DNA from: Devosia sp.
Lineage (GTDB): Bacteria; Pseudomonadota; Alphaproteobacteria; Rhizobiales; Devosiaceae
Assembly: GCA_016713105.1 (NCBI GenBank)
Contig: JADJPS010000018.1
Coordinates: 248,001 to 312,000 of the forward strand
DNA: 64,000 nt
Direction: 5' to 3'
In this document: piece by piece, positions 9,827 to 19,401 of the stretch
How positions within the stretch are numbered: the first letter of the stretch is position 1
Layout of the letters: every line of letters begins with the position of its first letter
Translations under genes and position numbers: made by a program
Notes under the pieces: generated by a model
Told to the model about the DNA's origin: nothing
Seen by the model: the letters and a program-made list of their open reading frames with translations, nothing else
The model's database searches: none

Positions 9827-10530
9827 CAGGACACCTCCGACGGCTTCAGCCGCTCGGCATTGACCGTCTCCCCGATGATCCGCCCGTCCGCCATCGTCAG
9901 CACCCGGTTGGAGATCTTCTGGATCACCGCATTGTGGGTGATCACCACCGTGGTGGTGCCGAACTCCGCATTCACCTCGCTGAGCGCCTCGAGGACGGTG
10001 ATGCCCGTCTTGCTGTCGAGCGCCCCGGTCGGCTCGTCGCACAACAGGACCTGCGGGCGCTTGGCGATGGCGCGGGCAATGGCGACGCGCTGCTGCTCGC
10101 CCCCCGACAGCTGGGCCGGGAAATGCTGCGCCCGCGCCGACAGGCCGACCCGTTCCAGCGCTTCCTCGGGCCGCATCGGGTTGCTGGCGATCTCGGTGAC
10201 CAGCGCCACGTTCTCCACCGCGTTGAGGCTGGGGACCAGGTTGTAGAACTGGAAGACGAACCCCACGTGGTCGCGCCGGTAGCGCGTCAGCCCGGCCTCG
10301 CCGAGCGCCGTCAGTTCGTGATCCTCGAACCATGCCTGCCCCGAGCTGGCGCGATCGAGCCCGCCCAGGATATTGAGCAGTGTCGATTTGCCCGATCCCG
10401 ATTGCCCCAGGATGGCGGTGAACTCGCCCCTGGGCAGCACCAGATCGGTGCCGCGCAGCGCCTGTACCGCCGTCTCGCCCTCGCCGTAGGTCTTGGTGAG
10501 TTGCAGCGTCCGGAAGGCGGCATCGCTCAT
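9823..10530 (-). CDS. ABC exporter ATPase (MacB/LolD class)
   Basis: The protein has 235 residues with Walker A GQSGSGKST (42-50), Q-loop FVFQFYNLVPS, signature LSGGEQQR (141-148) and Walker B VLLCDEPTGALD (161-172). The sequence belongs to the LolD/MacB/FtsE-like export ATPases rather than importers. ATG at 10530 starts the leftward operon ATPase-permease-adaptor, whose genes overlap or are separated by 2 bases. It is divergent from a second ATPase-permease pair starting at 10817, so the 286-bp gap must hold both promoters. Confidence 0.92.
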   Translation of the reverse strand: MSDAAFRTLQLTKTYGEGETAVQALRGTDLVLPRGEFTAILGQSGSGKSTLLNILGGLDRASSGQAWFEDHELTALGEAGLTRYRRDHVGFVFQFYNLVPSLNAVENVALVTEIASNPMRPEEALERVGLSARAQHFPAQLSGGEQQRVAIARAIAKRPQVLLCDEPTGALDSKTGITVLEALSEVNAEFGTTTVVITHNAVIQKISNRVLTMADGRIIGETVNAERLKPSEVSW

Positions 10531-10754
10531 CGTGACCCTCCCGTCCCGGCGGCCATGCGGTCGCCACTTTCAACCGGCAGCTTGGATTTCATCGCAGCCT
10601 CCGGCCCCACTCATTAGAGACCTGTTCCCCAATGGCCTTTGATCGGTGTCAAACATCGGCTCGGAACGTCGCGGGCCGTGGCGCGTATACCACCAACGAC
10701 AACTTGTCTTGTCCAAGTCCGCGCTTGCCCCTATGAGGCTCGCACAACTGCCGC

Positions 10755-10778
10755 GCGGAATGCCGCGCGGCATTCCGC
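10755..10778. promoter_or_regulatory. Perfect 24-bp palindrome in divergent exporter intergenic region
   Basis: Both arms read GCGGAATGCCGC and GCGGCATTCCGC, 12+12 bases with no mismatch and no spacer. It lies 39 bases before the ATG at 10817 and inside the gap between two divergent exporter operons. It could be a dimer operator or an RNA hairpin close to the start codon; the sequence alone cannot decide. Confidence 0.7.
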
Positions 10779-10816
10779 CAGAGGCCGCCGGTTCCGGCGA
10801 GTTGCCGCAATCGGGA

Positions 10817-11521
10817 ATGCCAATGCCGCCTGTGATCGAGACCAAGGACACCAACCTGCACCTGATGTCGGGCAAGGTGCCGCTGCACATCCTCAAGGAC
10901 ATCAACCTCAGGGTGAACGCCGGCGAGGTGGTGGCGACGGTCGGGCCCTCGGGCAGCGGCAAGACCTCGCTGCTGATGGTACTGGGCGGGCTCGAGCGCG
11001 CCAGCAGCGGCACTGTCGTGGTCGCCGGTCAGGACATCTCGAAGCTCGACGAGGACCAGCTCGCCATCTTCCGGCGCAAGAACCTCGGCATTCTGTTCCA
11101 GAACTTCCATCTGATCCCTTCGCTGACCGCGCTCGAGAACGTCAGCCTGACCCTCGAGATCGCCGAAACCGGGCAGAGCTTCCGCCAGATCCGCGAGGCC
11201 GCCGCCGCCGCGCTCGCCGAGGTCGGCCTCTCCGATCGCCTCGACCACCTGCCGAGTGCCCTTTCGGGCGGTGAGCAGCAGCGCGTCGGACTCGCCCGCG
11301 CCATGGTCAACAGTCCCCGCCTGCTCCTCGCCGACGAGCCCACCGGCAACCTCGACCAGGATACCGGCGCCCGTGTCATCGAACTGATGTTCGACATGGC
11401 CCGGCGCCAGTCGACCGCCGTGCTGCTCATCACGCATGACCGCGCCCTCGCCGAGCGCGCCGATCGCCGGCTGGTCATGAACCACGGCCAGTTGACGTCG
11501 GACGCAAAGGTCGGCGCGTGA
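10817..11521 (+). CDS. ABC exporter ATPase (YbbA-like)
   Basis: The protein has 234 residues from ATG 10817; a second ATG at 10823 is equally likely and neither has a clear Shine-Dalgarno. The open frame runs back to 10646 but that part has no family similarity and contains the 24-bp palindrome. Motifs: Walker A GPSGSGKTS, signature LSGGEQQR, Walker B LLLADEPTGNLD, and an H-loop in LLITHDRALAE. Together with the next gene (GTGA overlap) it forms a two-gene YbbA/YbbP-like system, a family linked to export or lipid/lysophospholipid metabolism whose substrate is unsettled. No adaptor gene accompanies it. Confidence 0.9.
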   Translation: MPMPPVIETKDTNLHLMSGKVPLHILKDINLRVNAGEVVATVGPSGSGKTSLLMVLGGLERASSGTVVVAGQDISKLDEDQLAIFRRKNLGILFQNFHLIPSLTALENVSLTLEIAETGQSFRQIREAAAAALAEVGLSDRLDHLPSALSGGEQQRVGLARAMVNSPRLLLADEPTGNLDQDTGARVIELMFDMARRQSTAVLLITHDRALAERADRRLVMNHGQLTSDAKVGA

Positions 11522-14067
11522 CTCGCTTGCTGGCCTGGATTCGGATCGGCCTGACCGATCTCCGTGGCGATCTGCGGCGCTTCGGCATCCTGATCGCCTG
11601 CCTCGCGCTCGGCACCGGCGCCATCGCCGCGGTGGGTTCCGTCGGCGCCAGTCTCAAGCTCGCCGTCGAGCGCGATGCCACCATGCTGATGGGCGGCGAC
11701 CTCGAGGCTGCCCGCCCCGATCGCGACGCGACACCCGAGGAACTGACCTTCCTCGAGAGCCTAGGAACCGTGACCCATGTGGTCGATTCGAACGCGCGCG
11801 CCGCGGTGGGGGATGAGTCCGCGTTTGCCGACCTGCTCGCGGTCGCCGACAACTACCCCCTGCTCGGCGAGGTGTCTGCCTCCAACCTGCCGGCGGGGTC
11901 CAGGCCTGCCGTGCTGCTGGGCGAGCAGAACGGCGCCTATGGGGCCATCGTCGACATCGTGATACTCGACCGGCTCGGCATCGCGCTCGGCGACCGCTTC
12001 GAGATCGGCGGCGTCGAGCTCGAGGCCCGCGGCATTCTCAACTCGCTGCCCGATGGAGCGGTGCGCGGCTTCCATCTGGGACTGACCACGCTGGTGTCGA
12101 CCGAGGCCCTCTCGAAGATGGGCGACCTGCGCCCTCCGATGCCGGGCCTGCTCACCCAGCACCGCTACAAGATCGTTCTCGATACGCTGGACTACCAGCA
12201 GGCCGCCGCCGCCATCGCCGAGCGGTTCCACAATGACGAGAACTGGACGGTGCGCTCCCCGCGCGACGCCGCCGGCAACCTCGCCCGCCACTACGACATG
12301 TTCGCGCGCTTCCTGCTGATCATCGGCCTCTCCTCGCTGCTGGTGGGTGGGGTCGGCGTCTCCAACGGCGTCACCGCCTATATCGGCGAACGGCAGCGCT
12401 CGATCGCCACCTTGCGCAGCCTCGGGGCCACCGGGTCACGGGTGATGGTGCACTTCCTTACCCAGGTCGCGGTCCTGATCGGCATCGGTGTCCTCATCGG
12501 CATCGTTCTCGGCGCCCTGTCCTCGCTCATCGCGTTGCCGATTCTCGGTCAGGCGCTCGGCGTCAACCTGCCCCCCATCGTCGAGCCGGTGCCGCTGCTG
12601 ACAGCCGCGGGTTTCGGCATTCTTGCCGGCTTTGCCTTCTCCTACCTGCCGCTGGTCCGCGCTCAGAAGGTGAAGCCGACCACGCTGTTCCGCTCGCTGG
12701 GCTCGGTCATGCCGAGCGCACCGTGGCGGCAGATGCTGCAGCCATTGGTGCTGCTGCCGCTGCTGCTTGCCGTCGCCGGTATCGTTGCGCTCGCCGTCTT
12801 CACCACCCGCGATGCGATGCTGGTCACCTACTACGGGGTCGGCGCCGTGATCGCGTTCCTGCTGCTGCGCGGTGCGGGGTGGCTTCTGCAGCAGGTCCTG
12901 CGCGTCACCCCGGTGCTGCCGATCCCGGCCCTGCGCCAGGCGCTGCGCAACATCCATCGCCCCGGCTCATCGGCTGCCGTGGTGATCATGTCGCTGGGCC
13001 TTGGCCTCGCCATGCTGCTGGTGATCGCGCTGCTCAATGCGAACCTGCACAGCCAGCTGCTCGGCGCGGTCAGCCGCGACGCCCCGACCTTTGTCGCCAC
13101 CGACCTGTTCGAGGACGAAGTCGCAACGCTCGCGGGCATGGTCGGCACGGTGCCCGAAATGGTGGACTTCAAGTCGAGCCCGATGTTGCGTGGGGCGGTC
13201 ACCGAGGTCAACGGCGTCGCCGCGAGCGCCATCAGGAACCCGCCCGGCGAAGCCGCCTTTCTCCTGAGCGGTGATATCCCGCTCACCTGGCTGCGCGACC
13301 TGCCGGACGGCACCACCGTCGTCGACGGGGCCTGGTGGCCCGCCGACTATTCCGGTCCGCCGCTCATCTCGCTGCGCGCCACGATGAAGGACGAACTGGG
13401 GGTGAAGGTCGGCGACACCATCACCTTCGATCTGTTCGGCGAGCCGCTGGTCACCACCATCGCCAACTTCCGCGAGTACCAGTGGCAGAACGGCATCAAC
13501 TTCATGGTGACCTTCTCGCCCGGCGCCGTGGAGGGCTTCGCCACCGATTTCCTGGGGACCATCAAGGCCCGCGAAGGCGACGAAAAGACGCTTGAGCGCC
13601 AGCTGGTGCGCGAATTCCCCGAGATCAATCTGATCCCGATCGGTGATGCCCTCAATCAGGCGGTGGACATCCTCGCCCAGCTCGGCACGGCGGTGAACAT
13701 CGTCGGTGGCCTGGCCGTGATCAACGGCATCCTGGTGCTGGCCGGCACCATGGCGGCCGGGCGCAAGCAGCGCGAGGCCGATGCGGTGGTCTACAAGGTG
13801 CTCGGCGCCACCCGACCCAATGTTGTCCTGGTATTCGCGATCGAGTACAGCCTGCTCGGCGCCTTCGCCGCCGCGATCGCGACCATCGTCGGCATGGTCG
13901 GCGCCTGGCTGATCACTCGCAACGCGCTCGAGGTCGGCTTTGCGGCGGACCCCGGAATGATCGGCTCGGTGATCCTCGACGCCGCCGTGCTGACCGTAGA
14001 GACCGGCGGGGCCACGACCTGGCGGGCGCTGTCCACCCGGCCGGCCCGGTACCTGCGCGAGAACTGA
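11518..14067 (+). CDS. YbbP-like FtsX ABC permease
   Basis: The protein has 849 residues starting at GTG 11518, overlapping the ATPase stop. An N-terminal membrane helix (FGILIACLALGTGAIAAVGS) is followed by a periplasmic domain and two FtsX units. The first is around IGLSSLLVGGVGVSNGVTAYIGERQRSIATLRSLGA, and the second is near the C-terminus with AGRKQREADAVVYKVLGAT and the closing WRALSTRPARYLREN. The length agrees with E. coli YbbP (about 800). It is intact, unlike its leftward paralogue at 7464-9826. Being directly followed by the acyltransferase-like gene suggests that it exports the product of this locus. Confidence 0.9.
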   Translation: MTRLLAWIRIGLTDLRGDLRRFGILIACLALGTGAIAAVGSVGASLKLAVERDATMLMGGDLEAARPDRDATPEELTFLESLGTVTHVVDSNARAAVGDESAFADLLAVADNYPLLGEVSASNLPAGSRPAVLLGEQNGAYGAIVDIVILDRLGIALGDRFEIGGVELEARGILNSLPDGAVRGFHLGLTTLVSTEALSKMGDLRPPMPGLLTQHRYKIVLDTLDYQQAAAAIAERFHNDENWTVRSPRDAAGNLARHYDMFARFLLIIGLSSLLVGGVGVSNGVTAYIGERQRSIATLRSLGATGSRVMVHFLTQVAVLIGIGVLIGIVLGALSSLIALPILGQALGVNLPPIVEPVPLLTAAGFGILAGFAFSYLPLVRAQKVKPTTLFRSLGSVMPSAPWRQMLQPLVLLPLLLAVAGIVALAVFTTRDAMLVTYYGVGAVIAFLLLRGAGWLLQQVLRVTPVLPIPALRQALRNIHRPGSSAAVVIMSLGLGLAMLLVIALLNANLHSQLLGAVSRDAPTFVATDLFEDEVATLAGMVGTVPEMVDFKSSPMLRGAVTEVNGVAASAIRNPPGEAAFLLSGDIPLTWLRDLPDGTTVVDGAWWPADYSGPPLISLRATMKDELGVKVGDTITFDLFGEPLVTTIANFREYQWQNGINFMVTFSPGAVEGFATDFLGTIKAREGDEKTLERQLVREFPEINLIPIGDALNQAVDILAQLGTAVNIVGGLAVINGILVLAGTMAAGRKQREADAVVYKVLGATRPNVVLVFAIEYSLLGAFAAAIATIVGMVGAWLITRNALEVGFAADPGMIGSVILDAAVLTVETGGATTWRALSTRPARYLREN

Positions 14068-14096
14068 GCCCGTGGCGGTGGGGGGACGGCCTGCCC

Positions 14097-15176
14097 TTGC
14101 CGCCCGCCGCCGCGCTTGCCGCGCTCTCTGCGGACCTCGGCGACGGCCTCATCGCCAACCTCGCGACCGAACTCGCACTGCTCGATACCCCGGCCGGTGC
14201 GCTGCCCGTCAGCCGCAACGACGGCCGGACGCCGACCTGCTACATCTGCTGCCCGTCGGTCGCCTATCTCGACTACGCGCAGGCCGAGTTGCGGCACCTC
14301 TCCGCCCGACCGGCGCTCCGCATCGCGCTCTCCGCCCTTGTCGGCGCGGCGCGGCCGCTGCTCGCGCTGAGCGGCCTCGACCGGCAGGTGCAGCCCAACA
14401 ACTGGCTTCTCGCCACCAATCCGGTGCCGGCCCTCGACGAAGCGGACCTCTCCCGCGTCACCGCCGGCCTGGTCGCCCGATACCCGGATCACGCCGTGGT
14501 CTGGCGTTCGCTCAATGCCGAAAGCGACGCTGCGACGCTGGTCGCATTTCGGGCGGCGGGCTACCAGTTGCTGCCGGCCCGGCAGGTCCATCTCCTCGAT
14601 TGCCGCGGTCCCCCGCCACCGCTGCATCGCGACGACAGGCGCGACCGCGCCCTCCTCTCGGCCGCCGACTACCGTCCGATCGGCCCCGCCGAGATCGGCA
14701 CCGCCGACTACCCCCGTATCGCTGCCCTCTACGCTCGCCTCTATCTCGACCGCTACACGCCGCTGAACCCGCACTACACGGCCCGCTTCATCGCCGCCGT
14801 GCACGAGCGCGGGCTCATCGCCTTTCACGGCCTGCGCAATGACACCGGCGAACTCGATGGCGTCATCGGCTTTTTCGACCGGGGCGAGGTGATGACGGCG
14901 CCCATCGTCGGCTACGACACGGCCCTGCCCGCCGCCCTCGGGCTCTACCGGCGGCTGATGGCGATCGGCCTCGGGCGCGCCCGGGAACGGCGACTGCTGT
15001 TCAACATGAGCGCCGGCGCGGCCGGCTTCAAGCGCAACCGCGGCGCGGTGTCCGCCCTCGAATTCACCGCCGTCTACGCCCGGCACCTGCCGCTGCGCCG
15101 GCGGCTTGCCATTGCGGCGATCCGCGGCATTCTCGAAACCGTCGGCATTCCGGTGCTCAGGAGATTCGCCCTGTGA
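14097..15176 (+). CDS. GNAT/FemAB-like acyltransferase, function unknown
   Basis: The protein has about 359 residues. The only start in frame is a TTG at 14097. If the six-G run at 14080-14085 had five G, a GTG at 14072 would read in frame into GDGLPLPP, so a small homopolymer error at the start is likely. Two domains are visible: residues 1-175 and a C-terminal half with YARLYLDRYTPLNPHYT, GVIGFFDRGEVMTAPIVGYDT and LFNMSAGAAGFKRNRGA. The latter resembles lipid- or peptidoglycan-modifying GNAT/FemAB folds. It overlaps the Rieske gene by 4 bases (GTGA), so both act together. The reaction is unknown. Confidence 0.65.
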   Translation: MPPAAALAALSADLGDGLIANLATELALLDTPAGALPVSRNDGRTPTCYICCPSVAYLDYAQAELRHLSARPALRIALSALVGAARPLLALSGLDRQVQPNNWLLATNPVPALDEADLSRVTAGLVARYPDHAVVWRSLNAESDAATLVAFRAAGYQLLPARQVHLLDCRGPPPPLHRDDRRDRALLSAADYRPIGPAEIGTADYPRIAALYARLYLDRYTPLNPHYTARFIAAVHERGLIAFHGLRNDTGELDGVIGFFDRGEVMTAPIVGYDTALPAALGLYRRLMAIGLGRARERRLLFNMSAGAAGFKRNRGAVSALEFTAVYARHLPLRRRLAIAAIRGILETVGIPVLRRFAL

Positions 15177-16165
15177 GCGGCCTCACGGTTTCGAAATGGG
15201 TCGCTGTCGCCCGCGCCGCCTCGCTCGGCCGGCGTCCGCTCGCCGTCACCCTCGATGGCCTGCCGCTGGTGCTCTTCCGTACGCCCGAAGGCATCCGAGC
15301 GCTCACCGATCGGTGCCCGCACCGTTCGGCGCCGCTGTCCGGCGGACGCGTCGTCGGGGCCCAGATCGAGTGTCCCTATCACGGCTGGCGCTTCGACGGC
15401 GGCGGCCGCTGCCGCGCCATGCCGGGCCTCATCGGCGAGGTGCCGCGCGCCCTGGTCCCCGCTCACGAGGTCATCGAGCGTGACGGCCTCGTGTTCGTAG
15501 CCACCGCCAAGGACCCCGGGACGCCCTATGTCGGCGCGCTCAGCGGCCGCGGCACCGTGTCGCTGCGGCTCGAGAACCGCGTCACGTCCACCCTCGCCGA
15601 GGTGGCCGAGAACATTCTTGACGCCACCCACACCCATTTCACCCACAGGGGCGTACTGCGCGGCCTCAGCCCCCGGCGCTACACGGTCGAGGTGACGGTC
15701 ACCGGGGGCGATGGCTGGGTCGAGGCCAGCTATGTCGGCGAACCGCGCCAGGAAGGACTGGTCAGCCGCCTGCTCGAGGGCGAGCGGGCCGTCAGCATCG
15801 GTCGGTTCATCTCGCCGGGCATTGTCGAGCTCGAGTTCCGCGGACCCGACGGCCCGCGCCTGGTCACCACCTTTCACCTGCGGCAGGCCGAGACCGACAC
15901 GGTCCGCGGTGTCGCGGTGCTTTCTGGGCCGAGCCGCCTCGGCCTGGGCTACCTCAAGGCCGCACTGTTCTTCCCGCTCTTCCGCCTCGCCGTGGAGCAG
16001 GACCAGCGCATCCTCTCGGCCGCCCACGCCCGCCGCCTGCAGTTTCCGGACATCCGGCAGATGTCGACCCCGCTCGACGTCATGCGCCCGCACATCGACG
16101 CCATCCTGGCCGGCCGCCGCCCGAGCGTCGCCGACGCGCCGGCCCGCCTGGTCATGTCGCTTTGA
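15173..16165 (+). CDS. Rieske non-haem iron oxygenase
   Basis: The protein has 330 residues from GTG 15173. The N-terminal Rieske domain binds [2Fe-2S] through Cys48, His50 (CPHRSAPL), Cys67 and His70 (CPYHGW). A catalytic domain follows with the 2-His-1-carboxylate mononuclear iron site Asp150, His153, His158 (LDATHTHFTH). The set is complete, so an active mono- or dioxygenase is expected; it would need a separate reductase, and none is adjacent. It resembles the phenylpropionate-dioxygenase-like and sterol/vanillate oxygenase group. Its 3' end overlaps the convergent ATP-grasp gene by 14 bases. In this locus it is presumably a tailoring enzyme. Confidence 0.9.
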   Translation: MSGLTVSKWVAVARAASLGRRPLAVTLDGLPLVLFRTPEGIRALTDRCPHRSAPLSGGRVVGAQIECPYHGWRFDGGGRCRAMPGLIGEVPRALVPAHEVIERDGLVFVATAKDPGTPYVGALSGRGTVSLRLENRVTSTLAEVAENILDATHTHFTHRGVLRGLSPRRYTVEVTVTGGDGWVEASYVGEPRQEGLVSRLLEGERAVSIGRFISPGIVELEFRGPDGPRLVTTFHLRQAETDTVRGVAVLSGPSRLGLGYLKAALFFPLFRLAVEQDQRILSAAHARRLQFPDIRQMSTPLDVMRPHIDAILAGRRPSVADAPARLVMSL

Positions 16166-17330
16166 GCGCTTCTGGGAGGCCGGCCTGTCCGAGCGGCTCG
16201 CCGTTCCACTCGATGTCGTCGGTTGCCGCCTGCTGCAGGCTCTTGCCGGACCGCACCGCGACGCTGGCGATTTCGGCCAGCGCCAGCAGTTGCGGCAGCA
16301 CGAACCCGCGGTCGCCGGGAAAGGCGAAGAGGTCGGCCATGCCCCGGAAATCCCGCCACCAGTCGCGTACCCCGCGCCGCCGCAGCGCCTCGCCCAGCCC
16401 GTAGACCAGCATGGCCAGCGGCGCCGCCAGCGTCCTCGTCTCGGTCGGCATTGCCGGGCGCCCCTCCAGCATCGCCTCGGCCAGCCCGTCGCCGGGACCG
16501 AAGAAGTGCACCCCGCTCACCGCCCGCGGGTTGCACTCGATGGCGTGAAGCGTGCCCTGGGCATCCCGCCGATAGTCGAATGAGAGTTGCCCGGTCCAGC
16601 CGGTCCGGTGCGCATACGCCGTGGCAAACTGCAGGGCCGCGCTGTCGTCGGCCGGAGCGAACGCGATGCCGGCACCGGCGCCGGCCCGGTAGCGCGGCCG
16701 ATAGGCCGAGAACGCCAGCAGCCGTCCGCCCACCGCCACCCCGTAGCCGCAGATCTCCTCCCCGGGCAGATAGGTCTGCACGACCCATGGATCGGTCGGC
16801 AGCGGCACCACAGCGGCAGTTGCGTCCGGAGTCGGCCGCACCAGCACGCGCGACGCGAAACGCGACCAGGCCGGCTTCAGGACCCGGTCGCGCTCGTAGC
16901 CCAGCGCCCGCAACTCGGCCGCCGAGGTCACGACTTGCGTCGGGGGCGGCCCGCCGCCGAGATCGGCGCCATCGGCGGCGAACTGCCCCTTGTGGTGCGC
17001 CGCGGCGAGGGTTCCGAAATCCGGCGCGAACAGCGGGATCGCCTCCCCGCCGAGATCGCGCGCCGCGGCAAGGAAGAACACTTCCTCGCAGGTGGGCACC
17101 ACCAGATCGATCCCCTCCTCGGCAATCAGCTCCGACACGGCCGCCGCATAGGCCGCAACGTTGCCGCGCGGCGACGGCAGCCGCCGGTAGGCCTGCTTCA
17201 TCCGCGTTGCCGCCGCGATCGGGTACCGTTGCGAATCCGCCAGCAGCACGGCATGCCCCGCAGCATGGAACAGCCGCGCCAGATGCAGCGCCACCGGCGC
17301 CCGCGCCCCGGTGATCAGTACCCGCGCCAT
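16152..17330 (-). CDS. ATP-grasp ligase
   Basis: The protein has 392 residues. An N-terminal Rossmann-like pre-grasp domain starts MARVLITGARAP. The ATP-grasp core has the lysine in RVLKPAWSRF, the adenine-contact strand VVQTYLPGEE and the Mg-binding segment IECNPRAVSG near residue 265. Such enzymes join a carboxylate to an amine or thiol through an acyl-phosphate. The closest general type is carbamoyl-phosphate-synthase-like/DabC-like ligases of secondary metabolism. It is the last gene of the leftward ketosynthase operon; ATG 17330 overlaps the previous stop. The substrates are unknown. Confidence 0.85.
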   Translation of the reverse strand: MARVLITGARAPVALHLARLFHAAGHAVLLADSQRYPIAAATRMKQAYRRLPSPRGNVAAYAAAVSELIAEEGIDLVVPTCEEVFFLAAARDLGGEAIPLFAPDFGTLAAAHHKGQFAADGADLGGGPPPTQVVTSAAELRALGYERDRVLKPAWSRFASRVLVRPTPDATAAVVPLPTDPWVVQTYLPGEEICGYGVAVGGRLLAFSAYRPRYRAGAGAGIAFAPADDSAALQFATAYAHRTGWTGQLSFDYRRDAQGTLHAIECNPRAVSGVHFFGPGDGLAEAMLEGRPAMPTETRTLAAPLAMLVYGLGEALRRRGVRDWWRDFRGMADLFAFPGDRGFVLPQLLALAEIASVAVRSGKSLQQAATDDIEWNGEPLGQAGLPEALKAT

Positions 17331-18604
17331 CAGCCCTGCACCCGACGTTCCACGCGGCGCAGCTTGCGCGCCGAAACCGTGAAGCCCGACACCCGCGAAA
17401 GCCGCAGTTCCGCCGTCACGCCCAGCCGGGCGAAGAGCCTGGCCAGCGCCGCCGCCGCTGCCGCCGCGGCCTCCTCCGGCAGCGCATCGCGCAGCGTCAG
17501 CTCGATCTGCTTCGGCCCCGTCTGTACCAGCCGGAAATCATCGATGCGCCGGTCGGCGTCGACCACCGCATTGCGCAGCACATCGGGCGTCACCACCACC
17601 TCGCCGCCTGGTCCGCACAGGGTCATGGCATCGTCCCGTCGCCCCTCGATGGCGGCGACCGCCCGCAAGGGTGAACCACACGCGCACGGGCTCGCGGCGA
17701 GCCGCAGCAGGTCGTTCATCCGGTAGCGCGCCATGGCCTGCGTCGAGCGGGTGAAGTCGGTGATGATCGGCACCACCAGGTCGCTGTCCGCCACCGGCTC
17801 GAACTCGAACTTCACCACATCTTCGCACAGGTGCAGCGTACCACGCGCGCAGGCGACGCCCAGCAGGCCCTCGGTCGCCATGTAGATCTCGCGCACCGTC
17901 ACGCCAAAGCCCGTCTCGATCACCTCCCGGTCGAGCGGATCGAGCACTTCGGCCCCCGAGAACACCCGCCTGGGGCGGATCGCAACGCCGGCCTCGACCA
18001 GGTACCGCAGCACCCTGGGCGGCGCGATCACCGTGTCCGGCCCGAATGCCGCCACCTCGCCGGCGATATCGGCCAACCCGCGGTTGAGATCGAAGAAGCG
18101 CAGCGCGATGAGGCCGCTTCGCCCCGCCGCCTCGTAGAGCCGGGTATTGAGCGGCAGGATGAGCGCCACCCGCGCCCGGGCGAGCCGGCCTAGCGTCTTG
18201 GCCACGATGACTCCCAGCCACTCCCAGCGTTCGGCCTCCGAGATGACGAACAGCCCGCGATTGCCGCTGGTGCCGGTGCTGGCGCCCACGATGTAGCGCC
18301 CCACCCGCCCCGAACCGGTGAACGCCGTCCACCCCGCCGCCGCCGATACGCCCGCACCGTTGAAGGCGGCAAAGTCGGCCATCACCATGGCCTTGTCGGT
18401 CACCGGCAGGGATTCGAACGGGCCCTTCGCCCGCTCGCGGTAGAAGGGCACCCGCGCCAGCACCCGCCGCTGCCAGGACGCAAGTCGGCCGGATTGCCAG
18501 GCCATGACGTCGTCCCGCGTCCGCAACCGCCGCGCCAGCCACCGGGTCCGCAGGTAGGCGGCGACGAAGCGCCACGGGGCCAGCCGATCCGCGAGCGCAC
18601 TCAC
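17330..18604 (-). CDS. PaaK/F390 synthetase-like adenylate-forming enzyme
   Basis: The protein has 424 residues from GTG 18604, which overlaps the upstream stop (GTGA). The longer open frame to 18880 lies inside the MBL gene and is not used. Motifs: the phosphate-binding GASTGTSGNRG, a late REIYMATEG, and a cysteine-containing SPCACGSPLRAV segment seen in phenylacetate-CoA-ligase-like proteins. It belongs to the hypothetical adenylate-forming family commonly labelled F390 synthetase-related or CoF synthetase. It probably activates a carboxylic acid and is the second adenylating enzyme of this locus. Confidence 0.82.
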   Translation of the reverse strand: MSALADRLAPWRFVAAYLRTRWLARRLRTRDDVMAWQSGRLASWQRRVLARVPFYRERAKGPFESLPVTDKAMVMADFAAFNGAGVSAAAGWTAFTGSGRVGRYIVGASTGTSGNRGLFVISEAERWEWLGVIVAKTLGRLARARVALILPLNTRLYEAAGRSGLIALRFFDLNRGLADIAGEVAAFGPDTVIAPPRVLRYLVEAGVAIRPRRVFSGAEVLDPLDREVIETGFGVTVREIYMATEGLLGVACARGTLHLCEDVVKFEFEPVADSDLVVPIITDFTRSTQAMARYRMNDLLRLAASPCACGSPLRAVAAIEGRRDDAMTLCGPGGEVVVTPDVLRNAVVDADRRIDDFRLVQTGPKQIELTLRDALPEEAAAAAAAALARLFARLGVTAELRLSRVSGFTVSARKLRRVERRVQG

Positions 18605-19401
18605 GCGTCCACCCGCTCGTGACAGAACATCACCTCGCCGCCGGCCTCGGCGAATCGCCGGACCTTGGCCGCGCTCTCTCGCATCAGGTCTTCGTCGGCA
18701 TAGACGAGCCGCGCCACCCCGCCGGGCAGCCGCCCCCCGAATACCGCCGCGCTCAGCCACTGCGTGTCGACTGCATAGAGCAGGGGCCGGTCGCGCTTCG
18801 GCCAGGCCAGGCCGAAATGCCCGAGCGCATGCCCAGGCAGGTCGATCGCCAAGCAGCTGCCGTCGCCGAACAGGTCCCACCCGACCCCGAGGCCGAGCGG
18901 CGCCTGTACCGCCGGTCGCTCCTCGATCGGCTCGAGCCGGCTCGCGAGGCCCGGCGGCAGCAACTCGGTGAACACCGCGTGCCGCAGGCGCTCGTGTCCG
19001 CGCATCGCGGCAATCCGGCGCCAGGCCGCACCGCTCGCAACGATCCGTGCGCTCGGAAAGTCGCGCAGCGCCGCCACGTGGTCGGGATGGAAATGCGTCA
19101 GGACGATCCGCGCGACATCGTCGGGCACGAAGCCGTGTCGTGCCAGCACCGCTGCCGGCAACTCGTCCCGCACCAGCCTGGGGCCGAGCACCATGCCGTA
19201 CAGCTTGAGCATCGCGCTGCGGTCCGGTCCCTCGGTGGCAAGCGGCCCGTAGCCGGTATCGATCAGCACCGGCTTGCCCCGCGGATCGAGCATCAGCCCA
19301 TAGCGCACCCCGATTGCGATGCGCCGCCAGCGGCCTCGCTTGAGCACCAGCCGTTCCGGCGCCAGGATCACCGCACTGTTGTGGAACTCCGGCCAGTTCA
19401 T
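18601..19401 (-). CDS. MBL-fold metallo-hydrolase
   Basis: The protein has 266 residues. The zinc motif is THFHPDH (His103, His105, Asp107, His108), with further ligands in DLPGHALGHF, AVDTQW and the final FCHERVDA. No signal peptide is present, so it is cytoplasmic. MBL hydrolases in such clusters often act as thioesterases or lactonases and could release an acyl chain from the ACP. It is coupled to the epimerase gene upstream and the adenylating enzyme downstream by 4-base overlaps. The substrate is inferred only from context. Confidence 0.88.
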   Translation of the reverse strand: MNWPEFHNSAVILAPERLVLKRGRWRRIAIGVRYGLMLDPRGKPVLIDTGYGPLATEGPDRSAMLKLYGMVLGPRLVRDELPAAVLARHGFVPDDVARIVLTHFHPDHVAALRDFPSARIVASGAAWRRIAAMRGHERLRHAVFTELLPPGLASRLEPIEERPAVQAPLGLGVGWDLFGDGSCLAIDLPGHALGHFGLAWPKRDRPLLYAVDTQWLSAAVFGGRLPGGVARLVYADEDLMRESAAKVRRFAEAGGEVMFCHERVDA

